Source: SZUA-365 sp034002405
Lineage (GTDB): Bacteria; Bacteroidota; Ignavibacteria; SZUA-365
Assembly: GCA_034002405.1 (NCBI GenBank)
Contig: JAVFAS010000007.1
Coordinates: 32,252-96,251, forward strand
DNA: 64,000 bases
Direction: 5' to 3'
In this document: in pieces, positions 1 to 9,596 of the stretch
Position numbering within the stretch: the stretch's first letter is position 1
Layout of the letters: the number at the start of each line of letters is the position of its first letter
Program-made: the position numbers and the translations under genes
The notes under the pieces: model-generated
Databases searched by the model: none
The model's input: the letters and a program-made list of their open reading frames with translations, nothing else
What the model was told of the DNA's origin: nothing

Positions 1-806
1 TGAAGGATTCGGTCGCGTCGGCGCTCAAGACGAAGAAAAATTCGTCGATGTACCGCGCGTTGGAATGGCATCGCGACGGCGAGGTGCACGGATTCATCAG
101 CGCGGGCAACACCGGCGCCGTGATGGCCCTTTCGACCTTGATCCTCGGCCGCCTGCCTGGCGTCGAACGTCCCTCGATCGGGACGTTCCTTCCATCACAA
201 CGGGGTCCGGTGCTCCTCATCGACGCCGGCGCCAACGTCGATTCGAAGCCGTCGCATCTCGCGCAGTTCGGCATCATGGGTAGTATTTACACAGATCTGA
301 TCATGAAGCGGCAGGCGCCGAAAGTCGGACTGCTCAACGTGGGCGAGGAAGAGAGCAAGGGGAACGATGCCAGTATCGCGGCCTACCCGCTGCTGAAATC
401 GGCACCGATCAATTTCATCGGGAATGTCGAGGGACGGGACATTCTCAAGGGAACCGCCGATGTGGTCGTCTGCGACGGCTTCACGGGCAATATCATTCTG
501 AAATTCGCCGAGTCCTTCCCCGGACTGCTCAAGAGCAAATTCCTCGACTATGCCGCGCATGGTCTGATGAAGAAGCTCTGGGTCGGACTCATCGCCGGCA
601 CCTTCAAGGGCATGATCAAGGACTGGGATTACCAGGAATACGGGGGCGTGCCCCTGCTTGGCGTCAACGGCATCAGCATTATCGGACACGGCAGTTCCAC
701 GCCCCGCGCGATCATGAATATGATCTTCGCCGCGAAGGCCATGGTCGACCGTCGTGTCAATGAAACCATCCGCGAGGCCATGGCCTCGACGAAATCCACC
801 ACCTGA
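1..806 (+). CDS. plsX: Phosphate acyltransferase PlsX (5' truncated by window edge)
   Basis: PlsX converts acyl-ACP to acyl-phosphate at the membrane, feeding PlsY in phospholipid synthesis. The frame is open from base 3 with no start codon, so the gene begins upstream. About 267 codons are visible against a usual family length near 330-340, so roughly 70 N-terminal residues are missing. Family blocks seen are SAGNTGAV (bases 99-122), a DAGAN segment, and DGFTGN followed by a GHGSS stretch near the C-terminus. It lies 18 bp ahead of fabH, the classical plsX-fabH order, so it is probably co-transcribed with the fatty-acid genes. Confidence 0.95.
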   Translation, partial: KDSVASALKTKKNSSMYRALEWHRDGEVHGFISAGNTGAVMALSTLILGRLPGVERPSIGTFLPSQRGPVLLIDAGANVDSKPSHLAQFGIMGSIYTDLIMKRQAPKVGLLNVGEEESKGNDASIAAYPLLKSAPINFIGNVEGRDILKGTADVVVCDGFTGNIILKFAESFPGLLKSKFLDYAAHGLMKKLWVGLIAGTFKGMIKDWDYQEYGGVPLLGVNGISIIGHGSSTPRAIMNMIFAAKAMVDRRVNETIREAMASTKSTT

Positions 807-824
807 CATGGAACGGCAGTACGC

Positions 825-1811
825 ATGATTACCGCAGCCATCACCGCTGTCGGGCATTACGCCCCTGAGAAGGTCGTCCCCAACAGCTACTTCGAATCGT
901 ACCTCGACACAACCGACGAATGGATTGTCGCCCGCACGGGCATCCGCGAACGCCGCTGGCTCGAGCACGGCGCAACCTCCGACCTCGCCGTCGAAGCCGC
1001 GCGCCGCGCGCTGGCGATGCGCGGCATCGGTCCGGAAGAGATCGAGTGCATCATCATCGCAACCGTCACCCCCGACATGTTCTTCCCCAGCACCGCCGCG
1101 CTCGTGCAACACAAACTCGGTGCGACAAACGCCTGGGGCTTCGATCTGAGTGGCGCCTGCTCGGGATTCCTCTTCGCGCTCGCCACCGGTGTGCAATTCA
1201 TTACCGCGGGCACGCACAAAAAGGTGCTGGTCATCGGCGCGGACAAGATGACCTCGATCATGGACTTGGAAGATCGCAATACCTGCATTCTCTTCGGCGA
1301 TGGCGGTGGAGCCGTGTTGCTCGAACCGAATCAGGAAGAAGGGTATGGCGTGCTTGACTGGGTCAACTTCCTCGACGGCTCGGGTATGGAAGCCTTGCAC
1401 ATGAAAGCCGGCGGCAGCGCGCATCCCGCCACGATGGAAACCGTGCAGAATAAAATGCATTACATCACCCAGGACGGAAAGGCCGTGTTCAAGGTCGCCG
1501 TCGTGGGCATGGCCGACGTGTCGGTCGACATCATGACGCGCAACAACCTCACGTCGAAGGACATCGCCTGGCTCGTGCCGCATCAGGCGAACATGCGCAT
1601 TATCCAATCCACCGCCGATCGCATGGGGCTCGAGATGGAGCGCGTGATGGTCAACATCGACCGCTATGGGAACACCACGGCGGCGACCATCCCGAGCTGC
1701 CTCGCCGAGTATTACGCCGACGGCCATCTCAAACGCGGCGACAATATCGTACTCGCAAGCTTCGGCGCGGGCTACACCTGGGGCGCCTCGCTCGTGCGTT
1801 GGTCAATCTGA
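825..1811 (+). CDS. fabH: 3-oxoacyl-ACP synthase III (KAS III)
   Basis: Starts fatty-acid chains by condensing an acyl-CoA primer with malonyl-ACP in the cytoplasm. At 328 residues it is full length. The thiolase-fold triad is visible: Cys112 in SGACSG, His253 in VPHQAN and Asn283 in YGNTT, at almost the same positions as in E. coli FabH. The DTTDEWI and RTGIRERR blocks typical of FabH are near the N-terminus. It sits between plsX and fabD with short gaps; the stop is 17 bp before the fabD ATG. Confidence 0.97.
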   Translation: MITAAITAVGHYAPEKVVPNSYFESYLDTTDEWIVARTGIRERRWLEHGATSDLAVEAARRALAMRGIGPEEIECIIIATVTPDMFFPSTAALVQHKLGATNAWGFDLSGACSGFLFALATGVQFITAGTHKKVLVIGADKMTSIMDLEDRNTCILFGDGGGAVLLEPNQEEGYGVLDWVNFLDGSGMEALHMKAGGSAHPATMETVQNKMHYITQDGKAVFKVAVVGMADVSVDIMTRNNLTSKDIAWLVPHQANMRIIQSTADRMGLEMERVMVNIDRYGNTTAATIPSCLAEYYADGHLKRGDNIVLASFGAGYTWGASLVRWSI

Positions 1812-1828
1812 GCAGAGGAGGACCCGCG

Positions 1829-2737
1829 ATGAACACCGCATTACTCTTCCCCGGACAGGCATCCCAATATGTCGGCATGGGCAAGGACCTGTATGAAAAC
1901 CATGCCCGTGCCCGCGCGCTCTTCGACCTCGCCAACGACATCATGGAGACCGACCTGCGCGGCATCTGTTTCGAGGGTCCGGCCGAGGAACTCAAGCAAA
2001 CAAAGTACACCCAGCCCGCCATCTTCGTGCACAGCGTGATCATGGCCGAGCTGTTGGGCGTGACGCCCGATGCCGCGGCGGGACATTCGCTCGGCGAATA
2101 CAGCGCGCTCGTCGCCGCCGGCGCGTTGACCTTCGAGGATGGCCTTCGCCTGGTCAGGAAGCGTGGTGAACTCATGCAGGAGTCCGGCACCCGCTCGCCC
2201 GGGACCATGGCCGCCGTCATCGGCGCCGAGGCCGATGTGGTCGAGGAGGCATGCCACGAATCCGCGGAAGCCGGGATCGTGCAGGCAGCGAATTTCAATT
2301 CTCCCGGACAGATCGTTATCTCCGGCAGCATCGACGCCATTGATCGCGCGATGGAACTGCTCAAGGCGAAGGGCGTGCGACTGGTGAAGAAGCTCCCGGT
2401 CAGCGGCGCGTTTCACTCTCCGCTCATGCAGTATGCGCAGGATGAACTCGGCGCGGTGCTCGACGCCACTCCGATCAGCGATGCGCGCTTCCCGGTCTAC
2501 AGCAACGTCACCGGACTCCCGGAGCGGGAGGCCACGGAGATCCGCGCGAACCTGCTTCGCCAGGTGACCAGTCCGGTGCTCTGGCATGGCAGCATGGAGC
2601 GGATGCGCACCGACGGAATGGACCGTTTCATCGAATGCGGTCCGGGCAACGTGCTGCAGGGATTGATGAAGCGCATCGATCCCGACGCCGCTTGTGTCAC
2701 TGCCGGCACACATGAAGAGTTACTGTCACTGAAATAA
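1829..2737 (+). CDS. fabD: Malonyl-CoA:ACP transacylase
   Basis: Transfers malonyl from CoA to ACP to supply the elongation steps. The start at 1829 is chosen because a purine-rich Shine-Dalgarno (GAGGAGG, 1815-1821) lies just before it and the protein then opens with the family sequence MNTALLFPGQ; an in-frame ATG at 1799 would overlap fabH. The 302-residue product has the nucleophile Ser87 in GHSLGE, Arg112, and His196 in GAFHSP, the expected catalytic set. It is the third gene of the run. Confidence 0.97.
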   Translation: MNTALLFPGQASQYVGMGKDLYENHARARALFDLANDIMETDLRGICFEGPAEELKQTKYTQPAIFVHSVIMAELLGVTPDAAAGHSLGEYSALVAAGALTFEDGLRLVRKRGELMQESGTRSPGTMAAVIGAEADVVEEACHESAEAGIVQAANFNSPGQIVISGSIDAIDRAMELLKAKGVRLVKKLPVSGAFHSPLMQYAQDELGAVLDATPISDARFPVYSNVTGLPEREATEIRANLLRQVTSPVLWHGSMERMRTDGMDRFIECGPGNVLQGLMKRIDPDAACVTAGTHEELLSLK

Positions 2738-2781
2738 CGTATATTACCGGGACGTATTGTCCCATGGAAGGATAACACGCT

Positions 2782-3528
2782 ATGAGTCTGTTGAAAGGAG
2801 CCAACGCCATCGTCACCGGGGGCGCCCGCGGCATCGGCCGTGCCATCGTGCGCAGCTTCGTCGCGGAGGGCGCCAATGTCGCCGTGTTCGACGTCGTGTT
2901 TCCCGACGATTTCGAAGCCTTCGCCACGGAGATGCGAGCGGCTGGGGCGAAGATCGACGCCTACGCGGTCGACATCACCGACGGCGCGGCGGCGGACAAG
3001 GCCGTCGAGGACATGCACGCCGCCTACGGATCGCTGGACATCCTCGTCAACAATGCGGGCATCACGCGCGACAAGCTCATGCTGCGCATGAACGATGACG
3101 ACTGGGACAAGGTACTGGCGGTGAATCTCAAGGGCGCATTCATCATGACCCGTGCCGCGGCCCGCATCATGGTGCGCCAACGCGCGGGCAAGATCGTCAA
3201 CATGAGTTCCGTCGTCGGAGTGATGGGCAACGCCGGCCAGGCCAACTATGCGGCATCGAAGGCCGGCCTCATCGGCCTGACCAAATCGACGGCGAAAGAA
3301 CTGGCCGGACGCGGCATCAACGTCAACGCCATCGCCCCGGGCTATGTCGAGACCGAGATGACGCATGTCCTGAGCGAGGAGCAGCGCAACGCTTTCCTGT
3401 CGGTCATCCCGCTTCGCCGTGGCTGCTCGCCCGACGAGATCGCCGACACCGTCGTGTTCCTCTCCTCCGCCAAATCGGCCTACATCACCGGCCAGGTGAT
3501 CAATGTCGACGGCGGCATGATCATGTAG
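2782..3528 (+). CDS. fabG: 3-oxoacyl-ACP reductase
   Basis: NADPH-dependent reduction of 3-oxoacyl-ACP in the elongation cycle. This 248-residue short-chain dehydrogenase has the TGGARGIG cofactor loop (residues 12-19), NNAG (90-93) and the catalytic Ser143, Tyr156 and Lys160 (NYAASK). The C-terminus ends in the usual GGMIM-type tail. The start is preceded by AAGGA 8 bp upstream. There is a 44-bp gap after fabD and it is likely in the same operon. FabG paralogs acting on other substrates exist, but the position between fabD and acpP makes the fatty-acid role the obvious one. Confidence 0.96.
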   Translation: MSLLKGANAIVTGGARGIGRAIVRSFVAEGANVAVFDVVFPDDFEAFATEMRAAGAKIDAYAVDITDGAAADKAVEDMHAAYGSLDILVNNAGITRDKLMLRMNDDDWDKVLAVNLKGAFIMTRAAARIMVRQRAGKIVNMSSVVGVMGNAGQANYAASKAGLIGLTKSTAKELAGRGINVNAIAPGYVETEMTHVLSEEQRNAFLSVIPLRRGCSPDEIADTVVFLSSAKSAYITGQVINVDGGMIM

Positions 3529-3586
3529 AAAAAAGACCGTATCGTATCATATTCATCAACACAATCCCACATTACCGGAGGACCCC

Positions 3587-3826
3587 ATGTCCGCAGATGT
3601 CACCCAGAAAGTCAAGCAGATCATCGTCAACAAGCTCGGCGTCGAAGAGAGCCAGATCACCGATACCGCGTCGTTCACCAACGACCTCGGTGCCGATTCC
3701 CTCGACACGGTCGAGTTGGTCATGGAATTCGAGAAGGAATTCGATCTGACCATCGCGGACGAAGACGCGGAAAAGATCACCACCGTCGGCGACGCCGTGA
3801 AATATATCTCCGAGAAGCTCGGCTGA
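3587..3826 (+). CDS. acpP: Acyl carrier protein
   Basis: Carries growing acyl chains on 4'-phosphopantetheine. This 79-residue, strongly acidic, mostly helical protein has the attachment motif GADSLDTVE with Ser38 as the modified residue. A good Shine-Dalgarno (GGAGG, about 5 bp before the ATG) supports high expression. It sits between fabG and fabF as in most bacteria. Confidence 0.98.
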   Translation: MSADVTQKVKQIIVNKLGVEESQITDTASFTNDLGADSLDTVELVMEFEKEFDLTIADEDAEKITTVGDAVKYISEKLG

Positions 3827-3902
3827 TCGCCGACGCCCCGTATCTACTGAATGTTCATCATCCCGTCCTTCCGGGGACGGGAATCCATTTTGGAGGTCTT
3901 CC

Positions 3903-5153
3903 ATGAATAGACGACGAGTTGTTGTCACCGGCCTCGGCACGGTCAATCCGATTGGAAACTCCGTGCAGGAATTCTGGAACAACGCACTCGCCGGTGTGAG
4001 CGGCGCGGATTTCATCACGGCGTTCGACACAACCGATTTCAAGACCAAGTTCGCCTGTGAGGTGAAGGGCTTCGACGCGGAGAACTTCATCGACCGGAAG
4101 GCGGTCAAACGCATGGACAAATTCACCCACTACGCCGTCGCCTCGGCCTCGATGGCGATCGAGGATGCCGGCCTGACGGCCGAGAATGTCGATCACGAAC
4201 GTGTCGGTGTCATCATCGGCTCGGGAATCGGCGGCATGTGGACGAATTGGGATCAGCAGAACCTGTTCTTCGAAGAAAAATCGCCACGACGCATCAGTCC
4301 GTTTTTCGTCCCGATGCTGATCTCCGACATCGCCGCCGGTCATGTCTCGATCCAGCATGGATTCAAGGGACCGAATTACGCGACGACTTCCGCCTGCGCC
4401 ACATCGGCGCATGCCATTGGTGATGCGTTGATGCTGATCGAACGCGGCGATGCCGATGTGATGATCACCGGTGGGGCCGAATCCGCCATCTGTCCGATGG
4501 GGGTCGCGGGATTCAATGCCGCGCGCGCCCTTTCGACCTTCAACGAGAATCCATCCGTCGCGAGCCGTCCGTTCGACAAGGAGCGCGACGGGTTTGTCAT
4601 GGGCGACGGTGGCGCGATCATCGTACTCGAGGAACTCGGCCATGCCGTACGCCGCGGCGCGAAGATCTATGCCGAACTCTCGGGCATGGGCTTCACCGCC
4701 GATGCCTACCACATCACCGAGCCTGCCCCTGGCGGCGAGGGCGCGGTGCGTTCGATGCGCGCGGCACTGCGCAACGCCGGTCTCCAACCCGAGGATGTGC
4801 AGGTGATCAACGCGCATGGCACCTCGACGCTTTATAACGACCGCAACGAGACGGCGGCGATCAAAACCGTCTTCGGAGAATACGCTCCGAAACTCAAGAT
4901 CAACTCCACCAAATCGATGACCGGCCACCTGCTTGGCGCGGCCGGCGCGGTCGAGGCGATTGTCTCGTCGCTGATGATCCATACCGGGAAGGTCCATCCG
5001 ACCATCAATTACCGCACCCCCGATCCCGAGTGCGATCTCGATTACGTCCCCACGACCGCCATCGATCACACGGTCGATGTCGTCCTGTCCAACTCCTTCG
5101 GTTTTGGCGGTCACAATGTGACATTGCTGTTCCGGAAGTATACGGACGCCTGA
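3903..5153 (+). CDS. fabF: 3-oxoacyl-ACP synthase II (KAS II)
   Basis: Elongates acyl-ACP by condensation with malonyl-ACP. At 416 residues it is full length. Catalytic Cys165 is in TTSACATS, His305 in NAHGTST and His342 in MTGHLLG: the Cys-His-His set of elongating KAS enzymes, not the Cys-His-Asn of FabH. It starts with the typical MNRRRVVVTG after a GGAGG ribosome site. It is 76 bp after acpP and 17 bp before rnc. Confidence 0.97.
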   Translation: MNRRRVVVTGLGTVNPIGNSVQEFWNNALAGVSGADFITAFDTTDFKTKFACEVKGFDAENFIDRKAVKRMDKFTHYAVASASMAIEDAGLTAENVDHERVGVIIGSGIGGMWTNWDQQNLFFEEKSPRRISPFFVPMLISDIAAGHVSIQHGFKGPNYATTSACATSAHAIGDALMLIERGDADVMITGGAESAICPMGVAGFNAARALSTFNENPSVASRPFDKERDGFVMGDGGAIIVLEELGHAVRRGAKIYAELSGMGFTADAYHITEPAPGGEGAVRSMRAALRNAGLQPEDVQVINAHGTSTLYNDRNETAAIKTVFGEYAPKLKINSTKSMTGHLLGAAGAVEAIVSSLMIHTGKVHPTINYRTPDPECDLDYVPTTAIDHTVDVVLSNSFGFGGHNVTLLFRKYTDA

Positions 5154-5170
5154 TGTGAACGATTGAACAC

Positions 5171-6001
5171 ATGTTCAAATTTCTCCGCTCGTTAGCGGCA
5201 AAGCGCAATACTCCCAGACGAACGACATCCACTCCTCCTCCTGCCGCGCAGGAGGAGGAGCGGCTTGCCCTCTCGGCGTTCGCGACCCTTGACAGTGCCG
5301 AATTCACCCGCCGCACGGGCTACCCGATTCGGAACAAGGAATACTTCCTTCAGGCGGTCATCCACCGCTCCTATTTGCAGTTGTGTCCCCCCGGCCAGTT
5401 CCAGTCCAACGAACGCATGGAATTTCTTGGCGACTCGGTGTTGAACCAGGTCGTGGGCGAATATCTGTATCACGCCTTTCCAAGCGCCGAGGAAGGCCAG
5501 CTTTCGAAAATGCGCTCGCGTCTGGTGAGCCGCTTCGCGCTCGCCGACTGCGCGCGTCGGTTGCGGCTCGAGGATTTCCTCCTGCTCAGTCCGAGCGCGC
5601 ATCAATCGATCGCCGATGGCAGCGAGTCGATCCTCGTCGACGCAGTCGAAGCCTTTGTCGCCGCGATCTATCTCGATGGCGGATACAACGCCGCCCGTGC
5701 CTTCATCACCGGGCATCTGCTCGATGTGTTTGGCGGCGCGCGCATCACCGTCGACGACAACTACAAGAGCCGGCTGCTCGAATATTCGCAGGCGCGGGGA
5801 CTCGGAACGCCGCGGTATGTGACGATCGACGAATCCGGTCCCGACCACAATCCCGTGTTCACCGTCGAAGTGCAGGTCGGCGGTGTGCCGGTCGGTGACG
5901 GCAAGGGTGGCAATAAAAAAGCCGCCGAGCAAGGCGCCGCCGCACGGGCGCTCACCTATCTGCAATCGAAAGAGGACGGCGCATCGCTTTCCTCGCTTTA
6001 A
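5171..6001 (+). CDS. rnc: Ribonuclease III
   Basis: Cleaves double-stranded RNA in rRNA and mRNA maturation. The 276-residue protein has a Pro/Arg-rich N-terminal extension of about 45 residues longer than E. coli's. The RNase III domain follows, with the signature NERMEFLGDSV (residues 80-90; metal-site Glu84 and Asp88) and the second acidic pair Asp157/Glu160. A C-terminal dsRNA-binding domain spans about 198-268 with a GxGxxKKxAEQxAA-type end. The acpP-fabF-rnc order is common in bacteria and supports the call. Confidence 0.96.
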   Translation: MFKFLRSLAAKRNTPRRTTSTPPPAAQEEERLALSAFATLDSAEFTRRTGYPIRNKEYFLQAVIHRSYLQLCPPGQFQSNERMEFLGDSVLNQVVGEYLYHAFPSAEEGQLSKMRSRLVSRFALADCARRLRLEDFLLLSPSAHQSIADGSESILVDAVEAFVAAIYLDGGYNAARAFITGHLLDVFGGARITVDDNYKSRLLEYSQARGLGTPRYVTIDESGPDHNPVFTVEVQVGGVPVGDGKGGNKKAAEQGAAARALTYLQSKEDGASLSSL

Positions 6002-6028
6002 GCACCTCATACCCACTACGGCCCCATC

Positions 6029-8908
6029 ATGAAACGTACCCATCTCCACGAAACGCCGTTTGAAAACCGCCACATCGGTCCCAGTCTCGCCGAGGAACAG
6101 GAAATGCTTCGCGTCCTGGGCGTCGACTCGGTCGATGCGCTCATCGACCAGACCGTCCCCACCGACATCCGCCGCCACGACCCACTCGCGATCGCCGACG
6201 GGCTTGGCGAGCACAGCTATCTCCGCATGCTCGAGGAGAAGGCCGCGAAAAACAAGATCTTCCGCTCCTATATCGGGCTCGGCTATTATGGCACCCGTGT
6301 GCCCAGCGTGATCCGCCGCAACATCTTCGAGAATCCCGGTTGGTACACCAGCTATACGCCCTACCAGGCCGAAATCTCGCAGGGACGGCTTGAAGCCATA
6401 CTCAACTTCCAGACCATGGTGGCCGACCTGACGGGAATGGAAATCGCCAATGCCTCGCTCCTCGACGAAGGAACCGCGGCGGGCGAGGCGATGATCATGG
6501 CGCACAGCATTGTCCGGCGGAGCGCCAGCCGGAAGCACAGCAATACATTCCTCGTCGCCGACACCTGCTTCCCGCAGACCGTGGATGTCGTGCGCACGCG
6601 TGCCGAACCACTGGGCATCGAGGTCGTGCTCGGGAAACTCCGGGATACCGTCCTCGACGACTCCTATTTCGGCGTGCTCGTGCAATACCCCGATGGCAAC
6701 GGGAGCGTGGAGGACTACCGAGACATCGTTGCCGCCGCGCACGCCCTCGGCATCATGGTCGTATTCGCCACCGATCTGATGGCGCTCACGCAGCTCACCC
6801 CGCCGGGCGAGATGGATGCGGACATCGTCGTCGGAAATTCACAGCGCTTCGGCGTGCCGATGGGATTCGGCGGTCCCCATGCCGCATTTTTCGCGACCAA
6901 GCAATCCTACATCCGCCAGATGCCCGGACGCATCATCGGCGTCTCCGTCGACCGTCACGGCACGCGGGCGTATCGCATGACGCTGCAGACACGCGAGCAG
7001 CATATCAAGCGGGAAAAGGCAACCTCGAACATCTGCACCGCTCAGGCCTTGCTCGCCATCATGGCCGGCATGTACGGCGTGTACCATGGTCCGGAAGGGC
7101 TCCATGCCATCGGCGCCGGCATTCATCGCGCCGCGACGGCGATCGACCGCGGCCTCGCACGCCTCGGGTTCGCGCAGTTGAACACACGCTACTTCGACAC
7201 ATTGCTGGTGAACGCCGATGCGTCGGCGGTACGCGCCGCCGCGGAGAACGCCGGGATCAACTTCCGCATCATTGATGAACACCATGTCGGAATATCGGTG
7301 GACGAAACCGTCGACGAACGTGACGTCGCCGACATCCTCGGCGTCTTCGCATCGGTCGCGGGCAAGCGCATTGATGTCGACGACGCCCTGTTCGCCGATC
7401 CCGCTGCCTACGGCGACGGACTCGATCGCGCGCCTACGTATCTGACGCATCCGGTGTTCAACATGAACCGCTCCGAGACCGAGATGATGCGCTACATCAA
7501 GCGTCTCGAGAACCGCGACATCTCGCTGGTGCATTCGATGATCTCTCTCGGCTCCTGCACCATGAAACTCAATGCCGCGACCGAAATGCTGCCCGTCACG
7601 TGGCCGGCGTTCTCGTCCATTCATCCCTTCGTCCCGGCCGAGCAGGTGACAGGCTATCACGAGATGATCACGGAGTTCGAGGCCATGCTCAGCGAGGTCA
7701 CGGGCTTCGCGGCCACCTCGCTGCAGCCGAACTCCGGCGCGCAGGGCGAATACACCGGACTGATGGTCATCCGCGCCTTCCACATCGCCAACGGCCAGCC
7801 CCAGCGCGACGTCGTGCTTATTCCCTCCTCTGCCCACGGCACGAATCCCGCCAGCGCGGTGATGGCCGGAGCGAAGGTGGTGATCGTGGCCTGTGACGAA
7901 CGCGGCAACATCGACGTTTCCGACCTGCGTGCGAAATCCACCCAGTACAGCGAAACCCTTTCCGCGTTGATGGTCACCTACCCGTCAACGCATGGCGTGT
8001 TCGAGGCCTCGATCAAGGAAATCTGCGCCATCATCCATGAACACGGCGGACAGGTGTACATGGACGGCGCGAATCTCAATGCGCAGCTCGGACTGACCAG
8101 TCCCGCACTCATCGGCGCGGACGTCTGCCACCTCAATCTGCACAAGACCTTCGCCATCCCGCATGGCGGCGGCGGTCCGGGTGTCGGGCCCATCTCCGTG
8201 GCCGCGCATCTCGCGCCCTACCTTCCCGGCCACCCGGTGGTCGGCACCGGTGGCACGCAAGCCATCCGTGCCGTGTCCTCCGCGCCCTGGGGCAGCGCCA
8301 GTGTCCTGCCCATTTCCTACGGCTACATGAAGATGCTGGGCGGAAGCGGCCTCACCATGGCAACGAAATTCGCCATCCTCAACGCCAACTATCTCAAGGC
8401 CCTGCTGGAAAAGGACTACAAGATCCTCTATGCAGGCGAGAACGGCCGCGTGGCGCATGAGTTCATCCTCGACCTGCGACCGTTCAAGGACGCGCACATC
8501 GAAGCCATCGACGTGGCCAAGCGCCTGATGGATTACGGTTTCCACGCACCGACGGTCGCCTTCCCCGTCGCAGGTACGTTGATGATCGAGCCGACCGAAA
8601 GCGAATGCAAGGCCGAACTCGACCGCTTCGCCTCGGCCCTACTCGAAATCCGCAAGGAGATCCAGGAAATCATCGACGGCGCCATCGATGCCGAGGATAA
8701 TCCCATCAAAAACGCCCCGCACACCGCGACCGAAGCGCTCGCCGAAACCTGGGCGCATCCCTACAGCCGCGAACGCGCCGTCTTTCCCCTTCCCTATGTC
8801 CGGACCCAGAAGGTCTGGACTCCCGTCGGCCGCATCGACGACTCCTACGGCGATCGCAATATCATGTGTTCGTGTCCCCCGATCGACGCCTACACCGACA
8901 ACCCCTGA
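6029..8908 (+). CDS. gcvP: Glycine dehydrogenase (decarboxylating), P-protein
   Basis: PLP-dependent decarboxylating subunit of the glycine cleavage system; it passes the aminomethyl group to H-protein. The 959-residue protein is the single-chain form, with an N-terminal half and a C-terminal half that are separate genes in many bacteria. The PLP lysine is Lys706 in LNLHKTF, followed by a Gly-rich PHGGGGPG loop. The gene starts 27 bp after rnc. No gcvT, gcvH or lpd is visible in the window. The gap is too short for a glycine riboswitch, so any such control must act further upstream. A strong hairpin follows the stop. Confidence 0.97.
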   Translation: MKRTHLHETPFENRHIGPSLAEEQEMLRVLGVDSVDALIDQTVPTDIRRHDPLAIADGLGEHSYLRMLEEKAAKNKIFRSYIGLGYYGTRVPSVIRRNIFENPGWYTSYTPYQAEISQGRLEAILNFQTMVADLTGMEIANASLLDEGTAAGEAMIMAHSIVRRSASRKHSNTFLVADTCFPQTVDVVRTRAEPLGIEVVLGKLRDTVLDDSYFGVLVQYPDGNGSVEDYRDIVAAAHALGIMVVFATDLMALTQLTPPGEMDADIVVGNSQRFGVPMGFGGPHAAFFATKQSYIRQMPGRIIGVSVDRHGTRAYRMTLQTREQHIKREKATSNICTAQALLAIMAGMYGVYHGPEGLHAIGAGIHRAATAIDRGLARLGFAQLNTRYFDTLLVNADASAVRAAAENAGINFRIIDEHHVGISVDETVDERDVADILGVFASVAGKRIDVDDALFADPAAYGDGLDRAPTYLTHPVFNMNRSETEMMRYIKRLENRDISLVHSMISLGSCTMKLNAATEMLPVTWPAFSSIHPFVPAEQVTGYHEMITEFEAMLSEVTGFAATSLQPNSGAQGEYTGLMVIRAFHIANGQPQRDVVLIPSSAHGTNPASAVMAGAKVVIVACDERGNIDVSDLRAKSTQYSETLSALMVTYPSTHGVFEASIKEICAIIHEHGGQVYMDGANLNAQLGLTSPALIGADVCHLNLHKTFAIPHGGGGPGVGPISVAAHLAPYLPGHPVVGTGGTQAIRAVSSAPWGSASVLPISYGYMKMLGGSGLTMATKFAILNANYLKALLEKDYKILYAGENGRVAHEFILDLRPFKDAHIEAIDVAKRLMDYGFHAPTVAFPVAGTLMIEPTESECKAELDRFASALLEIRKEIQEIIDGAIDAEDNPIKNAPHTATEALAETWAHPYSRERAVFPLPYVRTQKVWTPVGRIDDSYGDRNIMCSCPPIDAYTDNP

Positions 8909-8930
8909 CACCGCGACACGCAGACCTTCC

Positions 8931-8962
8931 AGAGGCCGCCCACCCCGGGCGGCCTCTTCCTT
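8931..8962 (+). terminator. Hairpin terminator after gcvP
   Basis: Perfect 11-bp GC-rich stem: AGAGGCCGCCC at 8931-8941 pairs with 8947-8957 across a 5-base loop, followed by a pyrimidine-rich TTCCTTTC tail. It lies 22 bp after the gcvP stop and is the first strong stop signal after plsX, so it is probably the end of the whole cluster. Confidence 0.85.
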
Positions 8963-8963
8963 T

Positions 8964-9042
8964 CACCCCTCCACCCCTCCACCCCTCCACCCCTTCACCT
9001 TTTGACCTTTTGACCTTTTGACCTTTTGACCTTTTGACCTCC
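8964..9042. repeat. Short-period pyrimidine repeat, locus A
   Basis: Two adjacent low-complexity runs: about four copies of an 8-bp CCACCCCT unit, then about five copies of the 9-bp unit CCTTTTGAC (to 9041). The same kind of sequence recurs at 48564-48608 and 49128-49206. It lies between the gcvP terminator and the next gene, is non-coding, and contains no recognisable promoter. Confidence 0.9.
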
Positions 9043-9104
9043 ATTGCCAGATTCCCCGCCGAATACTACATTTCCCCATCCGACAATCCGAAATAGGACC
9101 ACGC

Positions 9105-9596
9105 ATGAAACTCGCACATCTCTGTCTCCTCCCCCTCGCCCTGCTGTTCGCCTGCTCCTCCCACTCCTCGCGGCCGGTCTTCTCCGACTACCTGGAAGTG
9201 CGCGAGGTGAAAACCGACGATCCGCTGGCGGCAAAATTTCTCGACGCCGACGAAGAGGAATATCGCCTGGGCGATCCGGTCGTGACGGGAAAGGCCACCT
9301 CGCGGCTTCAGGTCAAACGGGCGGGGGACGAGCAGTACGACCTGCTGATCACGCTGCTCGCCGCGGAGGATTCGCGCTGGCGCCGTTTCGCACGCAGCAG
9401 GGGACGACAAGCCGCGCTCGTGATCGATGGCCGTGTACGCTGCGTGTTCGATGTGGCGGATCCGGGAGCACCGAAGGAGAATGAAGTACTCGTGGTGACG
9501 ATTCCGAATGTCGCGCACACGGCGGAGGAAGCGGAGCAGCTCGATACCTTTCTCGAGGAGCGGCGCACGGCGAAGAAACGGAGCGTGACGGAATGA
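9105..9596 (+). CDS. Hypothetical lipoprotein
   Basis: A 163-residue protein whose signal peptide ends in a lipobox, LFAC with Cys17 as the likely lipid-modified residue, so it is probably anchored in the envelope. The mature part is hydrophilic, rich in Asp, Glu and Arg, with a Lys/Arg-rich tail. I do not recognise a family. Its stop overlaps the start of the next gene by 4 bp (ATGA, 9593-9596), so the two are translationally coupled and probably work in the same compartment. Confidence 0.8.
   Translation: MKLAHLCLLPLALLFACSSHSSRPVFSDYLEVREVKTDDPLAAKFLDADEEEYRLGDPVVTGKATSRLQVKRAGDEQYDLLITLLAAEDSRWRRFARSRGRQAALVIDGRVRCVFDVADPGAPKENEVLVVTIPNVAHTAEEAEQLDTFLEERRTAKKRSVTE

Noticed and set aside
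195..1727. Long antisense reading frames opposite the plsX and fabH genes
   Set aside because: GC-rich codon bias creates long open frames on the complementary strand; they match no known protein and are opposite conserved genes. The same applies to long frames opposite A2M (11688-14699) and nosZ (26129-28150).
6002..6028. Glycine riboswitch before gcvP
   Set aside because: The gap from rnc to gcvP is only 27 bp, too short for the aptamer.
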